Part shown: positions 18,260 to 27,704 of the stretch, in pieces
Position numbering within the stretch: position 1 is the stretch's first letter
How the letters are laid out: every line of letters starts with the position of its first letter
Made by a program: the position numbers and the translations under genes
The notes under the pieces: model-generated
What the model saw: only the letters and a program-made list of their open reading frames with translations
The model's database searches: none
Told to the model about the DNA's origin: nothing
From: Brevibacillus choshinensis
GTDB taxonomy: Bacteria; Bacillota; Bacilli; Brevibacillales; Brevibacillaceae
Assembly (NCBI RefSeq): GCF_001420695.1
Contig: NZ_LJJB01000007.1
Location: 1,916,991 to 1,980,990, forward strand
Direction of reading: 5' to 3'
DNA: 64,000 nt

Positions 18260-19972
18260 TTATGAGTGAAACACATCTAGCAACATTCCCGATGTCTGCT
18301 CCTGATCAGTCTCCCATGTAGTAGCAAAGCGGACACGGTGAGAAACGCCTAAGATATCATAGCTCTGCACCAAATGCTGCCGTGCGGAACCAATAATGAG
18401 GCTGTGCAAGCGTACCTGCTTTCGTTTTCCCAGATCTGCCAGCTGGTCTTGAACATAGGGAGATATTCCCCCTACCCCATCCGTTACCATGACGAAATCT
18501 GCTCCACGAAGTGCCTTATCCTCATTAACTAGCTCAATCCCCCGCTTCATCGGGGAATCAAAGTGTGTCCCTCCACCAAAAGCCATTTGTGCCAAACCAT
18601 AAAAAGCTGCCCAATCCGGTTTCTTGTGAGCAAGCGCTTGTTCACGTAATTCCCCTTTCGCACCAAAGAGTAGGAGGACAAAATTACGTTTTTCCAGCAT
18701 GGCGAGAGCGGCAAAAGTCATGACAAATATCTGTGCTAGGCGAAGCTTGGGTCCTCTCATCGAGTGTGACGTATCGAGCATGCAAATGACGGGTCCCTTT
18801 GGCGGTTCCTCCACCCAGCCGGACGTGTCGTAGGTCATCAGCTTTTGCTCCACCCATTTGAGCATGAAATAGGTCTCGTAATCGGGATCTGCCAGTAACA
18901 CCGCTTCTCCCGGCAACATGTGAGCAATATCTCCGGATTGGCGCAAATCATAGTACTCCTCAGGTAATTGCTTCATACGGATTTCTTTGCGCTTGACTCG
19001 GAAATGGTGGACATTTCGTCCGATTTCCTCTAGGAAAGTAACGAGATCCGGATGGCGTTTCAGCTTTTCCACCCATTTCAGGTACTGCTCAAAGCTCTGA
19101 CGGCGTAGCTTGCCCAAGTCATGCCCCCAGCTGCGATTGGCAAACCGTTGGCTAGCCGCAAACAATTCTTCGACGAATAATGTATCGAGCTCTTCTTGGG
19201 AAAGGGATTGTTTTAGCGATTTTTCCAGCCACTGCCCTAACTCGCTTTCAAAAGCGGCAATGGCCTCTTTTTCCTGTTTGTGGAGCCGATCGAGCTGCTT
19301 TTCTCTCTGAGCCAGATCTTCTTCCAGTTTTTTGACCTTTTGCAACAGCTTAGTGCGCTTCGTAAATTGAACGGTCATTTCATCCCGCATTTGTGCAATG
19401 CTTTCCTGCAAGGATTGGATCTCGGCCCGTACCAGTGGTTTGGTGTCCAACGCATCCTGCTTGTCCTCAACCATGCGCTTGCCTTGCTGAAGAGTATACC
19501 CAACCAGCTGTAGCTTTGCGACCTGCTTTTCCGTCAAGAGCTCGGAGAGACGCGCTTCCTGGGTTCCCTCCTGCCCCTGTTTCTCTTGAAGTCCTGCTAC
19601 CAGCGGCGTTATTTTTTGATCTTTTTCACGTTGCTGCACTTCTTCTGCGAATGTCTCTGTCAACCAGAGCAAGGCTTTAATCGCCGTCTTGAAAGCAGCG
19701 CTTTCCTGTCCTACCGTCCGCGGATGGATCATACGAGTAAAATACTGTTTCATGAGCGTGCGAATCATCCAATGGTGAAACGGGGTTGCTCCCTCCGTCA
19801 AATCGACCTCTGGTTTCTCCAGATAAAAGACGAGAAAGAAATCGGCAAATAGCTCCAAATCGAACCAGGGTGCATGCGTCTTCGCTTCCTGTACCCATTC
19901 CTGAGCCGTACGCGACGAGGCGAGATATGTATCAAACAGATACCGGTCCACGCGACTGGCACGAATGATCAA
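18260..19972 (-). CDS. VWA-domain protein, ViaA-like partner of a MoxR ATPase
   Basis: About 570 residues. The N-terminal half is helical and includes a long coiled coil near residues 180-260. The C-terminal von Willebrand A domain has a MIDAS start CMLDTSHSMRGPK (Asp-x-Ser-x-Ser), followed by GGGTHFDSPM and MVTDGVGG. Such proteins work with a RavA/MoxR ATPase as a metal- or complex-maturation chaperone. TTG at 19972 is favoured because AGGAGG is spaced correctly; a GTG three codons upstream overlaps that site. It starts 12 bp after the ATPase gene, giving a two-gene operon. Confidence 0.82.
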   Translation of the reverse strand: MIIRASRVDRYLFDTYLASSRTAQEWVQEAKTHAPWFDLELFADFFLVFYLEKPEVDLTEGATPFHHWMIRTLMKQYFTRMIHPRTVGQESAAFKTAIKALLWLTETFAEEVQQREKDQKITPLVAGLQEKQGQEGTQEARLSELLTEKQVAKLQLVGYTLQQGKRMVEDKQDALDTKPLVRAEIQSLQESIAQMRDEMTVQFTKRTKLLQKVKKLEEDLAQREKQLDRLHKQEKEAIAAFESELGQWLEKSLKQSLSQEELDTLFVEELFAASQRFANRSWGHDLGKLRRQSFEQYLKWVEKLKRHPDLVTFLEEIGRNVHHFRVKRKEIRMKQLPEEYYDLRQSGDIAHMLPGEAVLLADPDYETYFMLKWVEQKLMTYDTSGWVEEPPKGPVICMLDTSHSMRGPKLRLAQIFVMTFAALAMLEKRNFVLLLFGAKGELREQALAHKKPDWAAFYGLAQMAFGGGTHFDSPMKRGIELVNEDKALRGADFVMVTDGVGGISPYVQDQLADLGKRKQVRLHSLIIGSARQHLVQSYDILGVSHRVRFATTWETDQEQTSGMLLDVFHS

Positions 19973-19984
19973 TTTCCCCACCTC

Positions 19985-21328
19985 CTAGAGCGTATAGTCG
20001 TACTCCGTGCCGGCGATCTCGTGATCAAACACCGTCCGGTACGTTTTCTGGAGCTGCTGCAGGATGCGTTCACCTTCTATGCGTAAGTACGCGTATTTGA
20101 CGGTGTATTTTTCCGGATTGTGGATCAGTCTGTTCTTTTCAAATACGTATGCAGACAAGTCCTGCTCCCACTTTTGCCATTGCAGCAAACGATTTCGGAG
20201 GTCTCTAGCAGTCTCCTCCAATTCAGCTCGACTCTCCTCCAAGAGCTGTCGATTGCGCTCCAGGGCTTCCTTGCCCATTTTGGCACCGACTTCTCTCTTG
20301 AATTGAAAGGCGTGCAGGTCAGATTCTTTCCCTTTCCATTTCTCGGCGATCTGATTGAATTTGCGCAACGGAAGGTCGTTTTCCAGCTCTGCCTTTAGCA
20401 TTTCTGTAAACTGGTTTTCAAACAGCTCGCGCATCACCGACAAGTCTTCTGGTACATCCCACATCATGTGCGGGGTAAAGATCGTATCCCAGATCGTGAC
20501 TTGTTCACGGCCGTGCAAGGCAGCAGAGGTTTTCCAGACATGGGCGATTTTGCTCCATCTACGATCCGACAACCGATATTCTTTGGCCTCCATGTCTTGC
20601 TTCACTTTATAGAGGAAGTAGATGATGGATTCAGGAATAGTCACGTTAGCCACAGCGGCTTGGACATCGGTTACGTCGTACAAGGAAAACACGACGGGTA
20701 GCGAAGCTTTCGGTAATGAAAACATCTTTTCGTAACTAGAAGCATGCTGCAAATAACCGACCTCATACCGAAACAGAAAGCGGTCGTACAAAGCAGCGAG
20801 TTGTTCGTCATCGTCGGGCAATTCATTGGATGCTGCCATCAGAAACTGCAGAGGTACGGCTTCTTTTTCACGTCCGTTAAAGTAAATCCGCTCATTTAAA
20901 ATAGACAGCAGGGCATTCAAAATGGCACTGTTTGCCTTAAAGATTTCGTCTAGAAAGGCGAACTGGGCTGCAGGCAAATAACCATCTGTTTTGCGTACGT
21001 ATTGATCCAGTTTGAGCTGTTGCAAGGAAACGGGCCCAAAAATTTCGTCTGGTGTCGTGAATCGCGTCAGTAAATATTCAAACCAATGCTCGGACCCAAA
21101 TAGATGGGAGACGGCTCTCGCAAGCTGCGATTTAGCTGTTCCCGGCGGACCAATCAAGAGCGCATTTTCCCCGCTGATCATTCCGAGCATCAAGAGTCGA
21201 ATCAATTCACTTCGTTCTAAAAAGCGACGCTCCAAAAGCTCGATTGCTTGGTCCATTTTTCGTTGAATGGGTGTTGTTGTATGCATGGCATTTCGTGCTC
21301 GCCCCAATAGATGGAGGTGAGGCAGCAC
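19985..21328 (-). CDS. MoxR/RavA-family AAA ATPase
   Basis: 447 residues. Walker A GPPGTAKSQLARAV, Walker B FAFLDEIFKAN, sensor 1 MAASNELPD and an arginine-finger region DRFLFRYEVG identify a MoxR AAA+ protein. A helical C-terminal extension (residues 270-440), including a coiled-coil stretch rich in Glu and Arg, follows, as in RavA. A GTG at 21328 is preceded by GAGGGGGG and was kept as start, though an ATG 14 codons later is possible. With the VWA gene it forms a RavA-ViaA-like pair thought to remodel protein complexes; the client is unknown. Confidence 0.85.
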   Translation of the reverse strand: MLPHLHLLGRARNAMHTTTPIQRKMDQAIELLERRFLERSELIRLLMLGMISGENALLIGPPGTAKSQLARAVSHLFGSEHWFEYLLTRFTTPDEIFGPVSLQQLKLDQYVRKTDGYLPAAQFAFLDEIFKANSAILNALLSILNERIYFNGREKEAVPLQFLMAASNELPDDDEQLAALYDRFLFRYEVGYLQHASSYEKMFSLPKASLPVVFSLYDVTDVQAAVANVTIPESIIYFLYKVKQDMEAKEYRLSDRRWSKIAHVWKTSAALHGREQVTIWDTIFTPHMMWDVPEDLSVMRELFENQFTEMLKAELENDLPLRKFNQIAEKWKGKESDLHAFQFKREVGAKMGKEALERNRQLLEESRAELEETARDLRNRLLQWQKWEQDLSAYVFEKNRLIHNPEKYTVKYAYLRIEGERILQQLQKTYRTVFDHEIAGTEYDYTL

Positions 21329-21521
21329 CTGTCCCCCCTCTTGCTAAGATCCCAAGTATGGATAAAATGGCACTGACTTCATTTATAGTCGCATAACGTG
21401 GTCAAAAATGCCAGTTTTCCAAGTAACCTCCCTCCTTCTCCGCTCTCACCCATACTTGCCCTTCCGCATATGGTGTGACAAAAGGAATTGCAAACGGAGA
21501 AAATAAAAAGGAGGATTCGCA

Positions 21522-22919
21522 ATGGGTATCGAACTAGCTTGGCTGCACGGCGTCTACGTACTGTTTGTTCTAGGCATTATTCTATTGATGGTTCTACGGC
21601 GTGACACCAGCCTGATCAGCATTGTCGGTATTGCGATTCTCGGGTTGGTCGCTACTGGCTCCATCACGACGGCCATTGGTGGCATATTCGGGAGCTTTAT
21701 TTACGCCATCACTGAATTGTTGCCCACGATATTGGTCATCTGTATTATCGTCGCCATGAGTCACGTCCTGACAGACACGGGTGTGAATGAAACCATGATC
21801 CGACCGATGACACACTTGATCCGCAACCCTACACTCGCATACTGGGTGATTGGTATCGTCATGATGGTCATTTCGTGGTTTTTCTGGCCCTCTCCGGGGG
21901 TCGCACTGATCGGTGCCGTCATGTTGCCTGTCGCCTTGCGTGCTGGACTGCCAGCCATTGGTGTGGCAATCGCGATGAACTTGTTTGGACACGGGATTGC
22001 TCTATCGGGTGACTATGTCATTCAGGGGGCTCCTACTTTAACAGCAAAAGCGGCAGGCATACCAGTGGGCGATGTCATTTCAGCGAGCATTCCTCTCGTC
22101 ATTGTCATGGGGGTAGTCACTACCGTCGTTGCGTTCTGGTATTTACGAAAAGATATGAAAATCGGGAATATACCAGCACCGGCGAGCGAAACAGCCGTAC
22201 CGGATTCCGTTTTTACATCGGTCAAAGTCCCACTTGCAACCGGTGTACGCAATACGTTGGCTGCCGCAGTTCCGATACTCTTTTTGCTAGACGTAATCGC
22301 GATGTTCGCCTTTGATTTGCGTGGAGGCGATGCCACTGCACTCGTGGGCGGAACAGCCTTGCTGATCTTGATCATCGCCACGATGCTTGCTCATAATCAA
22401 AAAGGACTGGAAGAGGTCACTACCCATCTGATCCAGGGCTTCCAGTTTGGATTCAAAGTATTCGGTCCCGTCATCCCGATTGCCGCCTTCTTCTATATGG
22501 GCGACAGTGGCTTCGTCAAAGTATTCGGAGAAGTGCTCCCGAGTGGCTCCCACGGCATCGTCAATGACTTGGGTGTCGCTCTGGCTCAGACCATCCCGAT
22601 CAGTAAAGAAATTGCGGCACTTACTTTGACCGCTGTCGGTGTCATTACGGGATTAGATGGCTCTGGTTTCTCGGGTATTACATTGGCAGGGTCTTTGGCG
22701 CAGCTGTTCGCGACGGCACTGGGTTCTGGTGTCGCTACCTTGACGGCACTTGGGCAAATCGCAGCCATCTGGGTTGGTGGCGGAACCATCATACCGTGGG
22801 CATTGATTCCGGCGGCAGCCATTTGCGGAGTCGATCCGTTTGAGCTCGCTCGGCGAAACTTGTATCCAGTTGCCATCGGATTGCTCGTTACGACGATTGT
22901 CGCCATGTTTCTCCTGTGA
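21522..22919 (+). CDS. multi-pass membrane transporter, ion-transporter superfamily
   Basis: 465 residues with about 11-13 hydrophobic segments throughout. Two similar halves each contain a glycine-rich re-entrant-type loop (SGDYVIQGAPTLTAKAAGIP and TGLDGSGFSGITLAGSLAQ), typical of Na+- or H+-coupled organic acid carriers of the GntP/CitM/DASS group. Which solute is moved cannot be told from sequence. The ATG follows AAAAGGAGG. The gene ends in a strong terminator and is separated from the following membrane protein gene by about 118 bp. Confidence 0.7.
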   Translation: MGIELAWLHGVYVLFVLGIILLMVLRRDTSLISIVGIAILGLVATGSITTAIGGIFGSFIYAITELLPTILVICIIVAMSHVLTDTGVNETMIRPMTHLIRNPTLAYWVIGIVMMVISWFFWPSPGVALIGAVMLPVALRAGLPAIGVAIAMNLFGHGIALSGDYVIQGAPTLTAKAAGIPVGDVISASIPLVIVMGVVTTVVAFWYLRKDMKIGNIPAPASETAVPDSVFTSVKVPLATGVRNTLAAAVPILFLLDVIAMFAFDLRGGDATALVGGTALLILIIATMLAHNQKGLEEVTTHLIQGFQFGFKVFGPVIPIAAFFYMGDSGFVKVFGEVLPSGSHGIVNDLGVALAQTIPISKEIAALTLTAVGVITGLDGSGFSGITLAGSLAQLFATALGSGVATLTALGQIAAIWVGGGTIIPWALIPAAAICGVDPFELARRNLYPVAIGLLVTTIVAMFLL

Positions 22920-22937
22920 GTGGAAAAAAAAAAGAAA

Positions 22938-22972
22938 AAAGGCGGTTGGCCCAAAGCCAGTCGCCTTTTTTT
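22938..22972 (+). terminator. rho-independent terminator
   Basis: AAAGGCGGTTGGC and GCCAGTCGCCTTT arms followed by T7, directly after the transporter gene. Confidence 0.85.
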
Positions 22973-23037
22973 CTTCTGTTTTCGACGGACGATCATACAC
23001 TTGTACTAGCATCCCATTTGGAAAGGAACAGACCGGT

Positions 23038-24072
23038 ATGAAGCTGTGGGGAAAAAGTATACAGGTCGCTGCCACTTACATCGGAACAGTGGTTGGAGCC
23101 GGGTTCGCCAGCGGTCAGGAAATTCTCGCTTTTTTTACATCATACGGCCATGCAGGTACCATCGGTATTTTGGCTGCCACCGCATTGTTTGTTTGGCTCG
23201 GGTACAAAATGATGCTACTCGCACACCAGATGCGCACACCGTCCTATGAATCCTTTAATCAACAGCTGTTCGGGCCGCTCATTGGGCGCACGATGAATGT
23301 GCTCGTCTTCCTGACTTTGTTTGGGGTCACGACCGTCATGCTGGCAGGTGCTGGCTCTGTACTGGAAGAACAGTTCCACATTCCCTATATAGCAGGTACC
23401 ATCGCTACGCTTTTTCTCGCCCTTCTCATATTGCGACAAGGACTCGAGCGCTTGCTCGTAGTCAATGCGATCGTCGTTCCTTCCATGCTGTTGTTTGCTA
23501 TCCTCATTCTGCTCAAAGGAAATGTAGATTCCCCACTTCCTATTGCAGCACCCAGCAATTACATTTTTCTATGGAAAACCGTCCTGTACGTCTCCTTTAA
23601 CCTCGCGATGGCCCAATCCGTTCTTATCCCTATCGGATATGCCATTCGGGAACGTGTCATCCTATTCCGTGCCGCAGTCATCGGTGGAGTCGTCCTCGGC
23701 TTCATGCTGCTCGTGGTTCATACTGCGATGCTGGCAAACTGGGATGACGTTCGGTTTATGGACATCCCCATCCTCTTCGTCACAGACCAATGGAATGAGT
23801 GGTTGCAGCTATTCTTTGTGTTTGTGCTCTATTCCGAGATTTTCACGACACTCATTTCCAACGTCTTCGGGATCGGCCAACAGCTCCGCGAAATTTTTGA
23901 TGTGCCTGAGACACGCCTATACCTGTTCTTGTTTCTGGCCGCATTCGCCCTTTGTTTGATCGGCTATTCTCAGCTCCTGATGTTTCTTTATCCGTTATTT
24001 GGCTATCTCGGTTTAACGACGTTGTGCCGGATTGCCTTTCCACGTAATCGTTTCGGGCGTCAGCGCTTTTAA
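23038..24072 (+). CDS. YkvI-family membrane protein
   Basis: 344 residues with about ten membrane helices. The N-terminus IQVAATYIGTVVGAGFASGQ is the hallmark of the YkvI group, distant relatives of APC-fold amino acid transporters. ATG at 23038 follows GGAAAGGAAC; a longer frame upstream overlaps the terminator and is not used. No substrate is known. It is a single-gene unit. Confidence 0.82.
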   Translation: MKLWGKSIQVAATYIGTVVGAGFASGQEILAFFTSYGHAGTIGILAATALFVWLGYKMMLLAHQMRTPSYESFNQQLFGPLIGRTMNVLVFLTLFGVTTVMLAGAGSVLEEQFHIPYIAGTIATLFLALLILRQGLERLLVVNAIVVPSMLLFAILILLKGNVDSPLPIAAPSNYIFLWKTVLYVSFNLAMAQSVLIPIGYAIRERVILFRAAVIGGVVLGFMLLVVHTAMLANWDDVRFMDIPILFVTDQWNEWLQLFFVFVLYSEIFTTLISNVFGIGQQLREIFDVPETRLYLFLFLAAFALCLIGYSQLLMFLYPLFGYLGLTTLCRIAFPRNRFGRQRF

Positions 24073-24074
24073 GG

Positions 24075-24229
24075 TCAACGCCGTTCTTTACAGAGCTGTT
24101 TTCTGTAATGCCTGAGAAAGTGCTGCAAATCCGTTGTCGGAGCCTGATAAGTAAAATTCTCACAGATGTAGGCGGTCATCTGATCCGTCTGCATCTGTTT
24201 TTCTTTTACGGCTAGTGCCAATTCCCCAT
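24075..24229 (-). pseudogene. 3' remnant of a YyaL/DUF255 thioredoxin-domain gene
   Basis: About 50 codons survive. They include QMTAYICENFTYQAPTTDLQ, matching the extreme C-terminus of YyaL-type proteins (usually AYVCxxFxCxxP near the end), before the stop at 24075. Those proteins are normally about 650-700 residues. The rest of the gene is missing; the 150 bp between this fragment and the LysE gene contains other unassigned coding-like debris. Confidence 0.65.
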
Positions 24230-24373
24230 TTTACTTCTTTCGGAAAGTAGATCCACCTCGGGACGTGAGACATGACATAGGTGTATGCCTCAAATAAAGT
24301 AAAAAGCCTCAGTGAATTTTCCTGAGACCCGCTACTTGTAATTGATGAACAATCGATACGACTACGCTTGATT

Positions 24374-25012
24374 TCAAGCACTGTGAAACTGTATGGATAC
24401 TGTCGTATATCCCATCCAAACCCCATAACCGATTAAAACAATTCCTGAAACCATAGAAACGATCTGAAGACTTGAAGGTTTTACATACGATTTTGCCATG
24501 GAAGACAGAAGGGCGAACATGAGGTTTGAAACCGCAATCCCTATAAAGATAGAGGCTAGCAACGATAAGGGAGCAATTCCATTCTCCATGGTCACTGTTA
24601 GCAACGAACTATAAATCCCTGCCCAAAAAATAAGGTTTAAAGGATTGACGATCGCAAGGAGAAAACCTGTTGGGAAGGATCTTTTCTTTTTTTCATTGGC
24701 AGACTTCCTCCATTCCAGGCTCACATTTTTAACAAGCATGCCTTTTCTCGTGTTTTGAACACCCATATAAGTCAGCATCATAGAACCTAAACACCCAAAG
24801 ATCAGCTGAACAAGAGGCGAAGTAAAGTAGGATCCAAATCCCGCATAGATGATAGACAATATCATGAAATCTGCTGTCATCCCCCCAATTCCAACCAACC
24901 AAGAAGGAAGGAACCCTCTAGTCAATCCTCGTTTGATCAATTCGATATTAACCGGCCCGATGGAAATGGCTAGCGTTATACCAAAGACGAAATACTTTAT
25001 GAACAGCTCCAT
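24374..25012 (-). CDS. LysE/RhtB family amino acid exporter
   Basis: 212 residues with six hydrophobic segments. ISIGPVNIELIKRGLTRGF at the N-terminus is the LysE-family signature (Gly-Pro-x-x plus Arg-Gly). GFLLAIVNPLNLIFWAGI is the second conserved Asn-Pro helix. It probably exports an amino acid or a related small metabolite. The gene begins 4 bp after the stop of the isochorismatase-type gene, so it is part of a three-gene operon (DJ-1-like, isochorismatase-like, LysE) read away from a divergent LysR gene. Confidence 0.85.
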   Translation of the reverse strand: MELFIKYFVFGITLAISIGPVNIELIKRGLTRGFLPSWLVGIGGMTADFMILSIIYAGFGSYFTSPLVQLIFGCLGSMMLTYMGVQNTRKGMLVKNVSLEWRKSANEKKKRSFPTGFLLAIVNPLNLIFWAGIYSSLLTVTMENGIAPLSLLASIFIGIAVSNLMFALLSSMAKSYVKPSSLQIVSMVSGIVLIGYGVWMGYTTVSIQFHSA

Positions 25013-25016
25013 TTGA

Positions 25017-25568
25017 TTACCCTTCTAGCAATTCTAAAATCTTGCTTGTATTAACCACTTGTGCAAATTCATCATGTAAACTAACTAGTGCCATCGTATG
25101 GATTTCCTCCGCTAGGTGTAGCTTTCCATCAAAACTGATTCGTTCAAATGTAGCTGTACCATCAGAGACAATAAATGGATAGAAGCCGAGATTTCGAGCC
25201 ATTCTTGTTGTAGTGGAAACACAATGGTCCGTTGTTAAGCCTACAATGACAAGTGTTTCAATTCCAGATTCCTGTAAGTATTTTTCCAAATTCGTACCGA
25301 TAAAGGCACTGTTTACACTTTTCATCATGACTGGCTCGTCTGGAAGAGGGGCAACTATTTCTTTAATATCTCTTCCTGGATGATGAGGTAACGCAGGGTT
25401 GCTGATGTGTTGAATGTGGATGACTGGTCTTCTTGTTTTTCGCCATATGTGTAATAATTCGGACATGTTCTCTTCTGCGTTTGGATTATTTCTTTTACCT
25501 AAAGCAGGATCGTCAAAATGATTTTGCACATCAATCAGCAGTAATGCCGCATTTTTGGGGATATTCAC
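25017..25568 (-). CDS. isochorismatase-family cysteine hydrolase
   Basis: 183 residues. ALLLIDVQNHFDD carries the catalytic Asp, KSVNSAFIGTNL the Lys, and GLTTDHCVSTTTRMA the nucleophilic Cys of the triad. GTG at 25568, six bases after AGGAGG, is chosen over the longer frame. The family hydrolyses amide or ester bonds in compounds such as nicotinamide or N-carbamoyl substrates; this one's substrate is unknown. Co-transcription with a LysE exporter and DJ-1 protein under a LysR gene suggests a small-molecule detoxification or amine-release role. Confidence 0.85.
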   Translation of the reverse strand: MNIPKNAALLLIDVQNHFDDPALGKRNNPNAEENMSELLHIWRKTRRPVIHIQHISNPALPHHPGRDIKEIVAPLPDEPVMMKSVNSAFIGTNLEKYLQESGIETLVIVGLTTDHCVSTTTRMARNLGFYPFIVSDGTATFERISFDGKLHLAEEIHTMALVSLHDEFAQVVNTSKILELLEG

Positions 25569-25600
25569 ATGAATCCTCCTAGCCACGTATGTAATTAAAT

Positions 25601-26191
25601 TTATGAGAGAAATCCCATCAGTCTTTTTACGTTATCTGTATTTTTTTTGGAAGTAAGCGATTCAAGGAGTGTAAAGGCTACATCAAATGCAGTTGCGGGA
25701 TTGTATGACGTGATGATGTTTTTATCGATTACAATCGGTTGATCCGGCTGCACGTTGGCTCCCATAGCTGCCAGTTGCATTTGTCTCTTACGCCCATTTA
25801 GATTGTAGGTGGTAGCATTCCTTCCCTCCAAAACGCCACTCTTGCCAATCACTAAAGCCCCTACACAGATCGATGCAATGATCTTTCCTTGTCTGTCAAA
25901 CTCCCGAATGAACGCAAGCACATCTGAGCGAAACGCATCTTCGTAAAATCCAGCAGTTTCAAACCCGCCCGGTAAGGCTAATGCATCAAACTCCTCAACC
26001 GTTACTTCAGATAGCACCTTCTCTGGAATCACCGTAAAATTCCAAGTGCACGTCAGTTCTTTTCGCGTACCGACTGTCACCAGTTCTGTTGAGCCATCGC
26101 CCTCTTCCCCGTTCCAACCGATCACATCTGTAAATACACTTGCCTCAACTGCTTCAAAGCCATTCGGTAATAGCAAACATACTTTTTTCAT
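25601..26191 (-). CDS. DJ-1/PfpI family protein
   Basis: 196 residues. VCLLLPNGFEAVEASV contains the conserved Glu of the active site. FDALALPGGFETAG and IIASICVGALVIGKSG place the nucleophile-elbow Cys of the DJ-1/PfpI fold. NATTYNLNG and NIITSYNPATAFDVAFTLLE complete the fold. ATG at 26191 follows GGAGG. These proteins act as deglycases, glyoxalases or chaperones. It is the first gene of the operon divergent from the LysR regulator. Confidence 0.85.
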   Translation of the reverse strand: MKKVCLLLPNGFEAVEASVFTDVIGWNGEEGDGSTELVTVGTRKELTCTWNFTVIPEKVLSEVTVEEFDALALPGGFETAGFYEDAFRSDVLAFIREFDRQGKIIASICVGALVIGKSGVLEGRNATTYNLNGRKRQMQLAAMGANVQPDQPIVIDKNIITSYNPATAFDVAFTLLESLTSKKNTDNVKRLMGFLS

Positions 26192-26242
26192 GTCAAGCAC
26201 CTCCATGTATGGATCATATGCTAGAATAAATCATTAGTAAAA

Positions 26243-26271
26243 TTGAAACATCTAAATAATATGTTTAGGAT
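26243..26271 (+). promoter_or_regulatory. promoter and dyad between LysR gene and divergent operon
   Basis: TTGAAA (26243-26248) and TAGGAT (26266-26271) with a 17-nt spacer can drive the LysR gene. An inverted repeat AAACAT-N9-ATGTTT at 26246-26266 overlaps it and fits the T-N11-A style of LysR operators, so autoregulation is plausible. Confidence 0.45.
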
Positions 26272-26308
26272 TTCTGATAACAAAGAGGATCGATTGGAGT
26301 GATAACGT

Positions 26309-27187
26309 ATCGAAATTCGTCAGTTTCAATCGTTTAAAACTGTTGTCGACATGAATAGCTTTACGAAGGCCGCACAGGCTCTTCAGTATTCTCAGGCAAC
26401 GATTACTTCTCATATCCAGCAGCTCGAAGATGAAATTGGAATGCCCTTGTTCGACCGATTGGGAAAGAAAATTCAACTCACCGCGGTTGGGCATAAGATG
26501 TACCAGTATGTGGTAGAACTTTTGACATCGTACTCGAAAATCAAACATCTTTCTTCCGATGACCTAGCGTTAAAAGGTGAGCTCCGCATTGGGGCCTCAG
26601 AAACGATGACTGTGTATAAGCTTGCTTCTGTGTTATCCATGTATAAACGGAAATATCCTGATGTTACGGTTTCCCTCATCAATGATAATTGTCTTCCTCT
26701 GCGAGAGAGACTCCATTCTGGGGAGCTAGACATTGCGATAACATTGGAACCAAAGGTAAATGATCAACAATTAACCGTAGAAGTCTGCTCAGAAGAGCCG
26801 CTAGTCTTTGTCGAGGGATTCAATCATTCTAAAAGAACCCTAGTGGAGACAAATGGTGAATGCATCATTTTTAGTGAGAAAAATTGTTCATTACGGCGCT
26901 TTTTTGAAGAATTATTGATAGAGAAAGGAATGAATACGAGTAACCACCTGGAGTTTACCAGTATGGAAGCCATGAAGCAGTGCGTGGCAAGTGGGCTGGG
27001 AATTAGCTTGATGCCGTACATCAGTGTAGAGGCATTGTTGCAAGAGCAAAAAATGAAAGTCATTGAGTTTTCCGACAGAGATCTCATGTTTTATGCACAA
27101 ATCTCCTATCACAAAAACAAATGGTTATCAAAAGCACACAAGAAGTTCATCGAAATGGTATTGTCGAACGAAACGCTTACTCAGTAG
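26309..27187 (+). CDS. LysR-family transcriptional regulator, apparent ATC start
   Basis: About 292 residues. The winged helix begins IEIRQFQSFKTVVDMNSFTK and continues AAQALQYSQATITSHIQQLE, followed by the substrate-binding domain (ELRIGASETMTVY, DIAITLEP, GLGISLMPY). The first ATG (26351) falls inside the DNA-binding helix region and has no ribosome site. The complete domain starts at ATC 26309, preceded by TTGGAGTGAT, so an ATC initiation codon or a recent ATG-to-ATC change is inferred. It probably controls the divergent DJ-1/isochorismatase/LysE operon. Confidence 0.8.
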   Translation: MEIRQFQSFKTVVDMNSFTKAAQALQYSQATITSHIQQLEDEIGMPLFDRLGKKIQLTAVGHKMYQYVVELLTSYSKIKHLSSDDLALKGELRIGASETMTVYKLASVLSMYKRKYPDVTVSLINDNCLPLRERLHSGELDIAITLEPKVNDQQLTVEVCSEEPLVFVEGFNHSKRTLVETNGECIIFSEKNCSLRRFFEELLIEKGMNTSNHLEFTSMEAMKQCVASGLGISLMPYISVEALLQEQKMKVIEFSDRDLMFYAQISYHKNKWLSKAHKKFIEMVLSNETLTQ

Positions 27188-27237
27188 AATCCCTACTCAT
27201 GCCTAAAAAGAATTGAACGAAACTCTAGAAAAAATGA

Positions 27238-27267
27238 AACGGCCACTCCCCTGTGGAGTCGGCCGTT
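27238..27267. terminator. hairpin after the LysR gene
   Basis: AACGGCC-ACTCC and GGAGT-GGCCGTT arms with a short loop. The better T tract is on the minus side (TTTCATTTTTT). Confidence 0.5.
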
Positions 27268-27638
27268 GCTTACGTTTGTCCTTTGAGAGGTTGCTTGAGT
27301 CGGATTCGCAACTAGAATTGAAACATTCGGTTTTAGACAAAGAGACACTCAGTAGTCAAAGTATAACCCCCGAGATTTTTTTAACAACGAGGATTGGAAC
27401 CGAAAAATATACGAACATTAACTTCGTTTTAATTAAAACTGTTCGTGATCCTCCGTTTAGCCCTAGACCCATCCCTCATGCTTTTTACAGATAATACCTC
27501 ATCACGACCTTCAATTTTCCACGACTTTCTACTTTCGTGAATCCTGCGTTCAAAAACGTACGACAATAGCAGTGAATTTTTCCTCTCCGTTAGCTCTGCT
27601 TGTCCTATTGATTGATCCGACTGCATTATGCAGTTTAT
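27268..27638. other. intergenic stretch with possible minus-strand gene debris
   Basis: No intact gene. On the minus strand, from about 27570 down to a stop at 27485, a short frame reads FLNAGFTKVESRGKLKVV, resembling the end of a GNAT acetyltransferase. It is too short to assign and no start or N-terminal part remains. Confidence 0.3.
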
Positions 27639-27666
27639 TTGACACATGACTGGTATAATATAGAAT
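27639..27666 (+). promoter_or_regulatory. promoter of the VOC protein gene
   Basis: TTGACA (27639-27644), 16-nt spacer, TAGAAT (27661-27666), about 40 bp before the start codon. Confidence 0.5.
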
Positions 27667-27704
27667 AGGACATGACGAACGTCCACAACAAAGGAGTGAA
27701 GCAA

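Noticed and set aside
27213-27494. Plus-strand frame after the LysR gene
   Set aside because: It runs through a terminator hairpin, lacks a ribosome site and has no protein-like composition.
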